Assembly (NCBI GenBank): GCA_040255525.1
Contig: JBDZVD010000004.1
Location: 69,592 to 133,591, forward strand
Length of the DNA stretch: 64,000 nt
Reading direction: 5' to 3'
Source of the DNA: Rugosimonospora sp040255525
GTDB lineage: Bacteria; Actinomycetota; Actinomycetes; Mycobacteriales; Micromonosporaceae
In this document: in pieces, positions 41,077 to 50,004 of the stretch
Numbering within the stretch: position 1 is the stretch's first letter
How the letters are laid out: each line of letters begins with the position of its first letter
Translations under genes and position numbers: made by a program
Notes under the pieces: model-generated
The model's input: only the letters and a program-made list of their open reading frames with translations
Database searches by the model: none
Told to the model about the DNA's origin: nothing

Positions 41077-41233
41077 CGCGCGTTCTCCACGCCCAGCCGG
41101 TGATCGCCGGCTGACCCGTCCGGGCGCGTCCGGCCGGCTGGCCTCCGCCGCAGTTCGGCGCGGCTGTCCCGGCGTGTCCCGCGTTCATCCGGCGTTCTCC
41201 GGGGTGGCGCTTTCTGCGCCCGGCGCCGGGTAC

Positions 41234-41426
41234 TACAGTGCGCTCGTGAGCGCCACGTCGGACCGGTGAGCAGCCGGCCGGCGATGCGATCCTCCCGGGA
41301 CCGGCAATGTCGCCGAGTGTGTGCTCCTGGGGCTTGTTGGGCAGCAACCCAACGACCTGTCGGCGGTTGCCGGCGCCCCGCGGCGCCGGACGCCCAGCGT
41401 TCCAGACATGGAAGGACGAGCACGTT
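41234..41426 (+). promoter_or_regulatory. Promoter and structured leader of the phosphofructokinase gene
   Basis: TACAGT (41234-41239) lies 6 nt before a GTG (41246) that opens a 7-codon frame (VSATSDR-stop), then about 155 nt precede the pfkA start. Two hairpins follow: GTTGGG/CCCAAC (41336-41353) and CCGGCGCC/GGCGCCGG (41370-41389, CCGC loop). A weak -35 TTTCTG is at 41211. The long structured leader with a short upstream frame suggests post-transcriptional control. No known riboswitch class recognised. Confidence 0.4.
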
Positions 41427-42455
41427 ATGCGTATCGGTGTGCTGACCGGGGGCGGGGACTGCCCCGGCCTGAACGCGGTGATCCGCGCGGTGGTGCGCAA
41501 GGGGGTGGACACCTACGGGCATGAGTTCGTCGGTTTCCGGGACGGCTGGCGGGGACCGCTGGAGGGGCTGACCCGGCCGCTCGGCGTCGCCGAGGTACGC
41601 GGGATCCTGCCGCGTGGCGGCACGATCCTGGGCTCGTCCCGTACCAACCCCTTCAAGATTGACGGCGGCGTCGAGAAGATCCAATCGAACCTGGCCGAAC
41701 TGGGCATCGACGCGCTGGTCGCGATCGGCGGCGAGGACACCCTCGGCGTGGCCACGAAGCTCGACGAGCTGGGCGTGAAGGTGGTCGGCGTGCCGAAGAC
41801 CATCGACAACGACCTGGGCGCCACCGACTACACGTTCGGCTTCGACACCGCGGTCAACATCGCCATGGAAGCCATCGACCGGCTGCACACCACGGCGGAG
41901 AGCCACCACCGCACCCTGGTCGTCGAGGTCATGGGCCGGCATGCCGGCTGGATCGCGCTGCACGCCGGGCTCGCCGGCGGCGCCAACGTGATCCTGCTGC
42001 CCGAGCGCAACTTCGACGTCGACCAGGTCGCGACGTACGTCGAGAAGCGCTTCCAGCACCAGTACGCGCCGATCGTCGTGGTGGCCGAGGGCGCGCAGCC
42101 GCTGGAGGGCCAGATGGTCACCCAGAACCAGGAGCTGGACGCGTTCGGGCACGTGCGGCTCGGCGGCATCGGCCAGTGGCTGGCCGAGTCGCTGGAGGCC
42201 AAGACCGGCAAGGAGGCCCGTACCGTGGTGCTGGGCCACATCCAGCGCGGCGGCACCCCGAGCGCCTTTGACCGGGTACTGGCGACACGGTTCGGCCTGC
42301 ACGCGATCGACGCGGTGCACCAGGGTGACTTCGGCAAGATGGTCGCGCTGCGCTCCACCGACATCGTCCGGGTGCCGCTGGTCGAGGCGACCCGTGAGCT
42401 CAAGACGGTTCCGATCGAGCGGTACACCGAGGCCGAGGTCTTCTTCGGTTCGTGA
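41427..42455 (+). CDS. pfkA: 6-phosphofructokinase, group III, PPi-type signature
   Basis: A 342-residue phosphofructokinase. Start MRIGVLTGGGDCPGLNAVIR; active-site PKTIDND (residues 123-129); substrate loops MGRHAGWIA and HIQRGGTPSAFDR. Residue 104 is Asp (GGEDT, 101-105) and residue 124 is Lys. In group III enzymes Asp104 with Lys124 marks pyrophosphate-dependent forms (Amycolatopsis methanolica type), whereas ATP-dependent relatives such as S. coelicolor have Gly104. It is therefore predicted to use PPi and be reversible. ATG 41427. Confidence 0.93.
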   Translation: MRIGVLTGGGDCPGLNAVIRAVVRKGVDTYGHEFVGFRDGWRGPLEGLTRPLGVAEVRGILPRGGTILGSSRTNPFKIDGGVEKIQSNLAELGIDALVAIGGEDTLGVATKLDELGVKVVGVPKTIDNDLGATDYTFGFDTAVNIAMEAIDRLHTTAESHHRTLVVEVMGRHAGWIALHAGLAGGANVILLPERNFDVDQVATYVEKRFQHQYAPIVVVAEGAQPLEGQMVTQNQELDAFGHVRLGGIGQWLAESLEAKTGKEARTVVLGHIQRGGTPSAFDRVLATRFGLHAIDAVHQGDFGKMVALRSTDIVRVPLVEATRELKTVPIERYTEAEVFFGS

Positions 42456-42571
42456 CGCCCGAGCCGTCCCCGGGCGACCGGTCCGGGGTCGTCGCGCGGC
42501 GCGGGACGCGTTGGGCAGGCGGGCCGGGAGCGGTCGCTTTCGGGGACGGCACGGTCGAGGGGAGCAACCAC

Positions 42572-43378
42572 ATGCACACCGTGGCGGTCATCGGCGCCGG
42601 CAAGATCGGCGAGTTGCTGCTGTCCGGCCTGCTGCGTTCCGGCTGGCCGGCCGGGCGGCTGCTGGCCACCGCGCGGCGCGCGGAGCGGGCCGAGGAACTC
42701 GCCGACCGGTACGGCATCCGGGTGCTGAAAAACGAGGCGGCGGTCGGCGAGGCCGATGTGCTGACGGTCGCGGTCAAACCGCAGGACGCCGGGGCGCTGA
42801 TGGCCGACATCGGGCCGAAGGTGCCGTCCGGCAAGCTGGTGGTGTCGCTGTGTGCCGGCCTGCCCACGTCGTTCTTCGCCAAGTGGCTGCCGGAGGGCAC
42901 GCCGATCGTACGGGTCATGACCAACACCCCGGCACTGGTCGACCAGGCGATGACCGCGATCTCGGCGGGCCCGTTCGCCACCCCGGCGCACCTGGAGCTG
43001 GCCGAGGAGATGTTCGCCCCGCTCGGCCGGACGGTCCGGGTACCGGAGTCGCAGCAGGACGCGGTCACCGCGCTGTCCGGCTCCGGGCCGGCCTACTTCT
43101 ACTACCTGGTCGAGGCGATGACCGACGCGGGTATCCTGCTCGGCCTGCCCCGGCAGGTGGCCTACGACCTGATCGTGCAGACCGCGATCGGTTCGGCGAT
43201 CATGCTTCGGGACTCCGGGGAGCACCCGGTCAAGCTGCGCGAGGCGGTCACGTCCCCGGCGGGTACCACGATCAGCGCGATCCGGGAGCTGGAGAACCAC
43301 GGGGTGCGGGCGGCACTGCTCGCCGCGCTGGAGGCCGCCCGGGACCGGGCCCGGCAGATCGCCGAACAGCAGTCCTGA
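42572..43378 (+). CDS. proC: Pyrroline-5-carboxylate reductase
   Basis: Last step of proline synthesis. The 268-residue protein has an NAD(P)-binding N-terminus (VAVIGAGKIGELLLSGLL), VKPQDAGALM, VMTNTPALV and the family signature LSGSGPAYFYYLVEAM followed by VTSPAGTTI. ATG 42572 was chosen because GAGGGGAG lies 7 nt upstream and the Rossmann strand begins right after; the 40 codons further upstream are unlike the family. It follows pfkA by 116 bp. Confidence 0.95.
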   Translation: MHTVAVIGAGKIGELLLSGLLRSGWPAGRLLATARRAERAEELADRYGIRVLKNEAAVGEADVLTVAVKPQDAGALMADIGPKVPSGKLVVSLCAGLPTSFFAKWLPEGTPIVRVMTNTPALVDQAMTAISAGPFATPAHLELAEEMFAPLGRTVRVPESQQDAVTALSGSGPAYFYYLVEAMTDAGILLGLPRQVAYDLIVQTAIGSAIMLRDSGEHPVKLREAVTSPAGTTISAIRELENHGVRAALLAALEAARDRARQIAEQQS

Positions 43379-43383
43379 CCGTG

Positions 43384-43418
43384 CCGGCGGCGCGCTGACC
43401 GGACGGTCGCGCCGCCGG
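43384..43418 (+). terminator. Hairpin after proC
   Basis: CCGGCGGCGCG pairs perfectly with CGCGCCGCCGG across 13 nt, 5 bp after the proC stop. Confidence 0.75.
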
Positions 43419-43481
43419 CGACCGGTCCCGGTCGCCGTGCGCGGCGGCGAACGCGGAGCCGGACTGGTCATACTGAGCGTC

Positions 43482-43838
43482 GTGTACGGGCTGGATGACG
43501 CGCGCAAGACACTCGCGGCGCTGCGGCCGCGCCTGAATGACCTGATCACGGTCCGGGCCGACCTGGCGGAACTGCGGGCCGACCTGTCCCGCGACGGCAC
43601 CAGCCGGCTGGGCGGCCTGGCCGAGGCCAAGGGCCTGGAGGCCAGGCTGTACGCCGACCTGGAGCACTTCGCCGAGCAGGGCGCCCAGATCAAGGGGTAC
43701 GCCCCGCTGCTGCTGGACTTCCCCGGCGAGCTGGACGGCGTGCCGGTGCTGTGGTGCTGGCTGGAGGGGGATCCCGAGATCACCTGGTACCACCGGTTGG
43801 ACTCCGGCTTCGCCGGACGGCGACCGGTACCGCGGTGA
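43482..43838 (+). CDS. DUF2203 family protein
   Basis: A 118-residue helical protein. It opens VYGLDDARKTLAALRPRLNDL and ends with PVLWCWLEGDPEITWYHRLDSGFAGR, the conserved C-terminus of DUF2203 (W-x2-GE..I-x-W-x-H-x2-D..GFxGR). Function unknown. GTG 43482 was chosen to match the family start; a GTG at 43437 would add 15 residues. Follows proC. Confidence 0.82.
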   Translation: MYGLDDARKTLAALRPRLNDLITVRADLAELRADLSRDGTSRLGGLAEAKGLEARLYADLEHFAEQGAQIKGYAPLLLDFPGELDGVPVLWCWLEGDPEITWYHRLDSGFAGRRPVPR

Positions 43839-43980
43839 GAGCCTGCCGCGGACCCGGCCGACCGGCGGCGCCGCGCCTGGGCGGCGACCGGTGGCGTTGC
43901 CACCCCGCCCGGATACCGCACCGGGATGCGGGTGGACCGCCGCCGCCCTGCCGGACGCTGCCCGGCTCACGGCTCGCTCG

Positions 43981-44007
43981 GTCAGAGGTCTGCCAGACGG
44001 CTCTGAC
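43981..44007. promoter_or_regulatory. Nested inverted repeat upstream of the DAHP synthase gene
   Basis: GTCAGAG...CTCTGAC with an inner GTCTG-C-CAGAC, 27 bp in all, 75 bp before the aroG start. It could be an operator or the base of an RNA hairpin controlling aromatic amino acid synthesis. No Trp-, Tyr- or Phe-rich leader peptide was found. Confidence 0.45.
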
Positions 44008-44081
44008 GTGCTCAGTCTCACCAACCGGAACCCGGACACTCTGTGCCGGACCGATCGGCGGCCGGCCGTACCCTGGAAGCC

Positions 44082-45473
44082 ATGCGCCAGGAGTGGCATC
44101 GCTTCCGTAACCCGGGCCTGGAGATCGGGCGCCCGGCGACCGAACCCGAAGAGATCGAGTCCCTCGGGCTCGACCACTGGCGCACGCTGCCCCGCGACCA
44201 GATGCCGCCCTGGCCGGACATGAACGAGGTCGCCGAGGTCAGCCGGGTGCTGTCCACGGTGCCGACCATCGTCGCCCCGTACGAGGTGGACGAGCTGCGC
44301 GAGCGGCTGGCCATGGTCTGCGAGGGGCAGGCGTTCCTGCTCCAGGGCGGCGACTGCGCGGAGACGTTCGCCGACAACACCGAAGCGCACCTGTTGGCCA
44401 ACGCGCGCACGCTGCTCCAGATGGCGGTCGTGCTCACCTACGGCGCCAGCCTGCCGGTGATCAAGGTGGCCCGGGTCGCCGGGCAGTACACCAAGCCCCG
44501 GTCGGGCGAGGTGGACGCGCTCGGACTGCCGGCGTACCGCGGCGATATGATCAACTCGCTGGAGGCGACGGCGGAGGCGCGGGTCGCCGATCCGCAGCGG
44601 ATGATCCGGGCGTACGCCAACGCGTCCAGCGCGATGAACATGCTCCGGGCGTACCTCGGCGGCGGCATGGCCGACCTACACCTGGTCCACGACTGGAACA
44701 AGGGGTTCGTGCGGACCAGCGCTGCCGGAGAGCGGTACGACGCGATTGCCCGCGAGATCGACCGGGCCATCGCGTTCATCCGCGCCTGCGGGATGACCGA
44801 CGACGAAGCGTTGCGCACCGTCACCCTGTACTGCTCGCACGAGGCGCTGGCGCTGGAGTACGACCGGGCCCTGACCCGGGTGGCCGGCGGCAAGGCGTAC
44901 GGGTTGTCCGGGCACTTCCTCTGGGTGGGGGAGCGGACCCGGCGGCTGGACGGGGCGCACATCGACTACGCGTCCCGCATCGCGAACCCGGTCGGGGTCA
45001 AGCTCAGCCCGTCGGCCACGCCGGAAGTGGCGCTGGAGCTGTGCGAGAAGCTGAACCCGGAGAACATCCCGGGCCGGCTCACGCTGATCAGCCGGATGGG
45101 CAACCAGCGGGTCAAGGACGTGCTGCCGCCGATCGTGGAGAAGGTGACCGCGGCCGGGCACAAGGTGGTCTGGCAGTGTGACCCGATGCACGGCAACACC
45201 CACGAATCGTCCAACGGGTACAAGACCCGGCACTTCGACCGGATCGTCGACGAGGTGCTCGGCTACTTCGAGGTACACCGCCAGCTCGGCACCCACCCGG
45301 GCGGCCTGCACGTCGAGCTGACCGGCGAGGACGTCACCGAGTGCCTGGGCGGCGCGCAGGCGCTGGTCGACGCGGACCTGCCGGGCCGGTACGAGACGGC
45401 CTGCGACCCCCGGCTCAACACCCAGCAGTCGCTGGAGTTGGCGTTCCTGGTCGCCGAGATGCTCCGCGGGTAG
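44082..45473 (+). CDS. aroG: Class II 3-deoxy-7-phosphoheptulonate (DAHP) synthase
   Basis: First step of the shikimate pathway. The 463-residue plant-type (class II) enzyme has FLLQGGDCAETFADN, KVARVAGQYTKPRS, the active-site YCSHEALALEYD, LSGHFLWVGERTR and a final GGLHVELTGEDVTECLGG. Metal ligands Cys (GGDCAE), His (DPMHGNT), Glu (HVELTGE) and Asp (CDPRLN) are all seen. ATG 44082 was chosen; a GTG at 44043 would add 13 residues. The M. tuberculosis orthologue is Rv2178c, next to Rv2179c. Confidence 0.96.
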   Translation: MRQEWHRFRNPGLEIGRPATEPEEIESLGLDHWRTLPRDQMPPWPDMNEVAEVSRVLSTVPTIVAPYEVDELRERLAMVCEGQAFLLQGGDCAETFADNTEAHLLANARTLLQMAVVLTYGASLPVIKVARVAGQYTKPRSGEVDALGLPAYRGDMINSLEATAEARVADPQRMIRAYANASSAMNMLRAYLGGGMADLHLVHDWNKGFVRTSAAGERYDAIAREIDRAIAFIRACGMTDDEALRTVTLYCSHEALALEYDRALTRVAGGKAYGLSGHFLWVGERTRRLDGAHIDYASRIANPVGVKLSPSATPEVALELCEKLNPENIPGRLTLISRMGNQRVKDVLPPIVEKVTAAGHKVVWQCDPMHGNTHESSNGYKTRHFDRIVDEVLGYFEVHRQLGTHPGGLHVELTGEDVTECLGGAQALVDADLPGRYETACDPRLNTQQSLELAFLVAEMLRG

Positions 45474-45523
45474 CGCGCTCACAAGATCGGGAAGGCGCCG
45501 GTGGACCTGCCCGGAACTGCTCG

Positions 45524-45529
45524 TACTAT
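45524..45529 (+). promoter_or_regulatory. Leaderless -10 box of ltaE
   Basis: TACTAT ends 6 nt before the GTG at 45536 and no Shine-Dalgarno is present. Confidence 0.6.
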
Positions 45530-45535
45530 TCGCAG

Positions 45536-46573
45536 GTGACCACCTCGATTGTTGATCTCCGTTCGGATACCGTGACCCGGCCGGTCGCCGCCATGCGCGA
45601 GGCGATGGCATCGGCGCAGGTCGGTGACGACGTGTACGGTGAGGACCCCACCGTGAACGCGCTGGAGGCGCGGGTCGCCGCCATGTTCGGCCACGAGGCC
45701 GCGATGTTCACGCCCACCGGCTCGATGGCCAACCAGATCTGCCTCCAGTTGCTCGTGCCGCCCGCCGAGGAACTGCTCTGCGACGCGGACGCGCACGTCG
45801 TCACGTACGAGATCGGAGCGGCGGCGGCGCTGGGCGGGATCTCGTCGCGTACCTGGCCGGCCGCCGGGGCGGACATCGATCCCGACGTGGTGGCCGGCAT
45901 GATCCGGCCCGCCGGGTACAACGCCGTGGCCACCCGGGCAATCGCCGTGGAACAGACACACAACCTCGGCGGCGGGGGCGTGATCCCGCTGTCGACGCTC
46001 GCCGCCCTGCGCCGGGTCGCGGACGACGCCGGCATCGGGCTGCACTGCGACGGCGCCCGCATCTGGCACGCTCACGTGGCCGACGGGGTACCGCTGGCCA
46101 GCTACGGGGCGCTGTTCGACACGATGTCGGTCTGCCTGTCCAAGGGCCTCGGTGCGCCGGCCGGCTCGGTGGTGGTGTCGAGCCGGGAGCGCATCGAGCG
46201 GGCGCGGGTCATCCGCAAGCGCCTGGGTGGAGGCATGCGACAGGCGGGCATCCTGGCGGCCGCCGGCGACTACGCGCTCAGCCACCACATCGAGCGGCTG
46301 GCCGACGACCACGCGCGGGCGGCGAGGTTGGCCAAGGGGCTGGCGCCGTACGGCATCGTGGACGCCGGCCGGGTGGTTACCAACATCGTCCCGCTGGACC
46401 TGACCAAGGCGCCGATCGACGGCCCGTCACTGGGCGCGGCGGCCCGCGAGCACGGCGTGCTGGTCTCCGTGGTCGGGCCGAGGAGGGGTCGGCTGGTGAC
46501 CCACCTGGACGTGGACGAGGCGGGGATCGACCGGGCCGTCGAGGTGCTCACCGGGATCCTGCGCGGCGCCTGA
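45536..46573 (+). CDS. ltaE: Low-specificity L-threonine aldolase
   Basis: PLP enzyme splitting threonine to glycine and acetaldehyde. The 345-residue protein starts VTTSIVDLRSDTVTRP (family DxRSDTVT motif), with GDDVYGEDPT, the stacking residue region EQTHNLGGG, the Asp in HCDGARIWHAH and the PLP Lys in SVCLSKGLGAP. GTG 45536 is the natural start and matches a leaderless transcript. A single-gene unit between aroG and the convergent small membrane gene. Confidence 0.94.
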   Translation: MTTSIVDLRSDTVTRPVAAMREAMASAQVGDDVYGEDPTVNALEARVAAMFGHEAAMFTPTGSMANQICLQLLVPPAEELLCDADAHVVTYEIGAAAALGGISSRTWPAAGADIDPDVVAGMIRPAGYNAVATRAIAVEQTHNLGGGGVIPLSTLAALRRVADDAGIGLHCDGARIWHAHVADGVPLASYGALFDTMSVCLSKGLGAPAGSVVVSSRERIERARVIRKRLGGGMRQAGILAAAGDYALSHHIERLADDHARAARLAKGLAPYGIVDAGRVVTNIVPLDLTKAPIDGPSLGAAAREHGVLVSVVGPRRGRLVTHLDVDEAGIDRAVEVLTGILRGA

Positions 46574-46712
46574 CCGGCACGGCCGGTCGCCGGGCTGCCG
46601 ACCCGGCGTGCTGGCGTCCGGTCGCGGCGGGTGGGTCCGTGTCCGCGGGCGGGCCGGCCACCCGCTCGGATCCGGTCGCCCGGAGCTGGCCGCTCGGCGC
46701 CGCCCGCTCGGC

Positions 46713-46877
46713 TCAGCGGATGCGTACGCCGGAGAACGCCGTGCCGGCCAGCTTCGCGCCGATGGCCACGACGATGATCAATCCGATCCCACCGACGATC
46801 ATCGCTGCGAGGCAGCCCCAGCTCAGCCGCCGCGGCGCACCGGGGTCGGCGTCGTCGAGATCCGGATCAGTCGCCAC
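46713..46877 (-). CDS. Small single-span membrane protein
   Basis: A 54-residue protein starting VATDPDLDDADPG, with one transmembrane helix (LAAMIVGGIGLIIVVAIG, about residues 24-41) and a basic C-terminus (FSGVRIR). GTG 46877 overlaps the end of nfo by 11 bp, so it is probably translated with it. Function unknown. It is short and easily missed. Confidence 0.65.
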   Translation of the reverse strand: MATDPDLDDADPGAPRRLSWGCLAAMIVGGIGLIIVVAIGAKLAGTAFSGVRIR

Positions 46878-47913
46878 GGCCGGCCGCCGGCCGCGGCGCC
46901 TTCGACCTCGGCTGCCGTACGGGTGACGGCCGCGTGCCGCGCCCGACCGCCGGCCGGGCGGCGGCGGTGGGGACGAGGCCCCGGAGGGTGGCGATGTCCC
47001 GGGTGTGGCCGATCGAGCCGGAACTGGGCGTCTCCACGATCACCGGTACCCCGGCCGTCGCCGGATGGGCCAGCAGCTCAGCGAACGGAGCCGTACCGAT
47101 CGAACCCGCCCCGATGTTCTCGTGCCGGTCCCGGGTCGAGCCGAGCGCGTCCTTCGAGTCGTTCGCGTGTACCAGTTCCAGCCGCCCGGGACCGCACGCC
47201 GTGAGCAGCGCGTCCAGGGTCGCGGTCATCCCGCCGGGAGCGGCCAGGTCGTACCCGGCGGCCCAGGCGTGGCAGGTGTCGAAGCACACGCCCAGCCACG
47301 GGTGCCAGTCCACCGCGTCGAAGTACGCGGTCAGGTGCTCCACCCGGGACGCGAGCGACCGGCCGCCGCCCGCGCTCGGCTCGACCAGCAGCTTCGGTCC
47401 GCCCGCCTTGGCCGCCCGGTCGAGCAGCGGCAGCAGGTGCTCGCGAAGCTGAGTCATCGCCCGGTCCGCGTGGGCGGTGTCGACCGCGCTGCCGGCGTGG
47501 AACACCACGGCCGAGGCGCCGATCGCGCGGCCGCGCTCGAGCGCGTGGTCGAGGGTGGACACGGACGACGCCACCGTTGCCGGCGTCGGCGAGCCGAGAT
47601 TGGTCAGCAGCGAGGCATGCACATACGCCCGGGCCTCCCGCTTGTCGATACCGGCGAGGAACGCCTTGTCCTGCTCGGGATCGCCCGCCGACAGCGCCCA
47701 GCCCCGGGGGTTGGACACGTAGACCTGCACCACCCGCGCGCCAGTGGAGTCCAGGTACGGAAGCGCGGCGCGGGCGAGTCCTCCGGCGACGGGTACGTGC
47801 GCGCCCAGCGCCCGGTCGACATCGGTGTACGGAAGCGCGGCGCGGGCGAGTCCTGCGGCGACGGGTACGTGCGCGCCCAGCGCCCGGTCGATGGCGGCTA
47901 CGGGGTGATCCAC
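46867..47913 (-). CDS. nfo: Endonuclease IV (AP endonuclease) with duplicated N-terminus
   Basis: Zinc-dependent AP endonuclease in base-excision repair. The TIM-barrel metal ligands are visible in VFHAGSAVD, LLVEPSAGGG, CFDTCHAWAAGYD, LVHANDSKD, DRHENIGAG and VIVETPS. Total 348 residues, with a C-terminal Arg/Pro-rich tail. The N-terminus carries a 24-residue tandem duplication (VDRALGAHVPVAGGLARAAL), encoded by a 72-bp repeat. ATG 47913 overlaps the pknL stop by 16 bp. The second copy alone would give a normal family start (GAHVPVAGGL). Confidence 0.93.
   Translation of the reverse strand: MDHPVAAIDRALGAHVPVAAGLARAALPYTDVDRALGAHVPVAGGLARAALPYLDSTGARVVQVYVSNPRGWALSAGDPEQDKAFLAGIDKREARAYVHASLLTNLGSPTPATVASSVSTLDHALERGRAIGASAVVFHAGSAVDTAHADRAMTQLREHLLPLLDRAAKAGGPKLLVEPSAGGGRSLASRVEHLTAYFDAVDWHPWLGVCFDTCHAWAAGYDLAAPGGMTATLDALLTACGPGRLELVHANDSKDALGSTRDRHENIGAGSIGTAPFAELLAHPATAGVPVIVETPSSGSIGHTRDIATLRGLVPTAAARPAVGRGTRPSPVRQPRSKAPRPAAGRGD
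47755..47891 (-). repeat. 72-bp in-frame tandem duplication in nfo
   Basis: GTACGGAAGCGCGGCGCGGG begins both copies (47755 and 47827). They match over about 65 bp with one visible difference near the middle (CTCC versus CTGC), so the event is fairly recent. Confidence 0.93.
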
Positions 47914-49892
47914 AGCTGGACCTGTGAACCGGGTGGCACCGGCGTTCCCGCGGGCGGGTTCTGCTGGCGCACCTGGCCGCCGGGGATGGCGATCACCTGC
48001 ACCCCGACGAGGCCGGCCTGCTGGAGGATCTGGTTGGCCTGATCGAACGAGTACCCGAGATTCGACACGTTGGGCACGGCCACCTGCGGCGGGCCGCTGC
48101 TGATGGTCAGGATGATGGTCGTGTTCTTCTCCACCCCGGCGCCGTCCGGGATGCTCTGGTTGATCACCTGGCCGGCCGGCTTGTCGCTCTGCTGCTGAGT
48201 GAAGGCGACCTGCAGGCCGAGCGCCTGGAGTTGCTGCTGGGCGGTCGCCTGGTCCTCGCCGATGACGTTCCGCACCCTGATCGGCGCCTTGCCCTTGCTG
48301 ACGTTGACGGTGATCTGGGCACCCGGTGGGACGACCGTACCCGGCCCCGGGTCCGTGCCGAGCACGAAGCCGGCGGGCAGCGAGTCGTCGTACTTGTCGA
48401 CCCGCTTCGGGACCATCTTCATCGCCGTGAGTGCGGCCGCCGCCTCGGTGTACACCCGGCCCTGCTCGTCGGGAACGGTGTAGCGCTCGGGGCCGAGGGA
48501 CAGCGTCAGGGTCACCGTGCCGCCCCGGAGGATGCGCTGGTTGCCGCCGGGCTGCTGGCCGACCACGGTGCCCTTGGCGATCTTGTCGTCGTACCGTCCC
48601 GGGCCGATCTTCACCTTGAGGCCGTGCTGCTTGGCCTTCGCCAGGGCCTGCGCCTGGGACAGCTGGATCAGCGCGGGGGCGGAGGTGTACCGGCCCACGC
48701 CGAGCCAGTACCCGCCGCCGGCCACGAGCAGCCCGACCAGCACCAGGGCGATGGCGACCGTCCGGCGCTTGCGGGTGGTGTCGACCATCGCCGCCCAGCG
48801 CTGGCTGAACCCGGGCTTGTCGCGGTCGAGCAGTTCACCGCGGCGGTGCACGGTGCCCGTGCTGGGCCGGGGCTGCTGCGGGGCGTCGGGCAGCCTGGCC
48901 CAGGACGGGCGCTGGCTGGGCATCGCGCCCGGCATCGAGATGACCTGGGTCGAGGCGGCGGGGGAGAGCGGCACGGCCATGGTCGGCGCCGCGGCGGCAT
49001 GAGTGCCGGCGGCGGCGATGCTGCCGATGTCCTCACGGGTCGCCTGGACCTCGGCCAGCAGCACGCCGGCGTCGCTGGGCCGGCCACCCGGGTCGCGCCG
49101 GGTCGCCCTGGCGACCAGGGCGTCGAGCGCGGGCGGCAACCCGGCCACATACTTCGACGGCGGCGGGACATCCTGGTCGACATGCGCCCAGGCGATCTCG
49201 ACGGGCTTGTCGCCCTCGTAGGGGACCCGGCCGGTGAGCATCTCGAACAGCACGATGCCGGCGGAGTAGATGTCGGTTCGCGGGTCGGCGCGCCCGTCGG
49301 TCACCAGTTCCGGTGCCACGTACGCGACGGTGGCCAGGAGTTGCCCGCCGTTGTCGTCGGCGCTGGCCTCGACCGCCCGGGCCAGCCCGAAGTCGGCCAC
49401 CTTCACCACGGCGTCGAGCAGGCTTCCGCCTCCGGGCGCCTCGGCGACCAGGACATTCTCCGGCTTGATGTCCCGGTGCACGAGCCCCGCCCGGTGCGCG
49501 GCGGCCAGCGCGGCGAGGACCTGTTCGAGGATCGCCAGCGACTCCAGCGGGCCGAGCCGGCGCCGGTCGGACAGCATCTCGCGCAGGGTGCGGCCGCGGA
49601 CGTACTCCATGATCAGATACGGCAGGCCCTCGTGGACCCCCTGGTCATAGACGGCGACCACGTTCGGGTGGGTGAGCCGGGCGATCGTCTTGGCTTCGTC
49701 GGTGAACCGCTCCAGGAAACGCAGGTCTTTGGACTGGCCCGGATGAATGATCTTCAGCGCGACCGTGCGCTCCAGCCGCTCGTCGGTGGCCGTATACACA
49801 GTCGCCATTCCCCCGCGGGCGAGCCGTCCGCGGATGCGATAGCGCCCGTCAATGAGCGCTCCGATAAGCAAATCGACGACCTTGGTGTCCAT
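47898..49892 (-). CDS. pknL: Ser/Thr protein kinase with PASTA repeats, PknL-like
   Basis: Membrane receptor kinase of 664 residues: kinase domain (GRLARGGMATVYTA, HRDIKPENVLV, VADFGLARA, PE in APELVT), a juxtamembrane linker, one transmembrane helix (VAIALVLVGLLVAGGGYW, about 371-388) and four extracellular PASTA repeats that may sense peptidoglycan. Position between nfo and the HTH gene matches PknL/Rv2175c of M. tuberculosis, although PknL itself has few or no PASTA repeats there, so orthology is by context. ATG 49892. Confidence 0.92.
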   Translation of the reverse strand: MDTKVVDLLIGALIDGRYRIRGRLARGGMATVYTATDERLERTVALKIIHPGQSKDLRFLERFTDEAKTIARLTHPNVVAVYDQGVHEGLPYLIMEYVRGRTLREMLSDRRRLGPLESLAILEQVLAALAAAHRAGLVHRDIKPENVLVAEAPGGGSLLDAVVKVADFGLARAVEASADDNGGQLLATVAYVAPELVTDGRADPRTDIYSAGIVLFEMLTGRVPYEGDKPVEIAWAHVDQDVPPPSKYVAGLPPALDALVARATRRDPGGRPSDAGVLLAEVQATREDIGSIAAAGTHAAAAPTMAVPLSPAASTQVISMPGAMPSQRPSWARLPDAPQQPRPSTGTVHRRGELLDRDKPGFSQRWAAMVDTTRKRRTVAIALVLVGLLVAGGGYWLGVGRYTSAPALIQLSQAQALAKAKQHGLKVKIGPGRYDDKIAKGTVVGQQPGGNQRILRGGTVTLTLSLGPERYTVPDEQGRVYTEAAAALTAMKMVPKRVDKYDDSLPAGFVLGTDPGPGTVVPPGAQITVNVSKGKAPIRVRNVIGEDQATAQQQLQALGLQVAFTQQQSDKPAGQVINQSIPDGAGVEKNTTIILTISSGPPQVAVPNVSNLGYSFDQANQILQQAGLVGVQVIAIPGGQVRQQNPPAGTPVPPGSQVQLWITP

Positions 49893-50004
49893 CAGCAGGC
49901 AAGTCTATGAGGCGGGTCCGACGGTTCTTCTGGCGCGTTCGGCCACGGGTGGTTGACGGCAGTCAGGATGCCACAGCGTGGCCGTTCTGCGGTACCGCGC
50001 CTGG

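Noticed and set aside
41307..41426. N-terminal extension of pfkA from an ATG at 41307
   Set aside because: The region is hairpin-rich and the peptide is unlike phosphofructokinases, which begin MRIGVLTGGGD.
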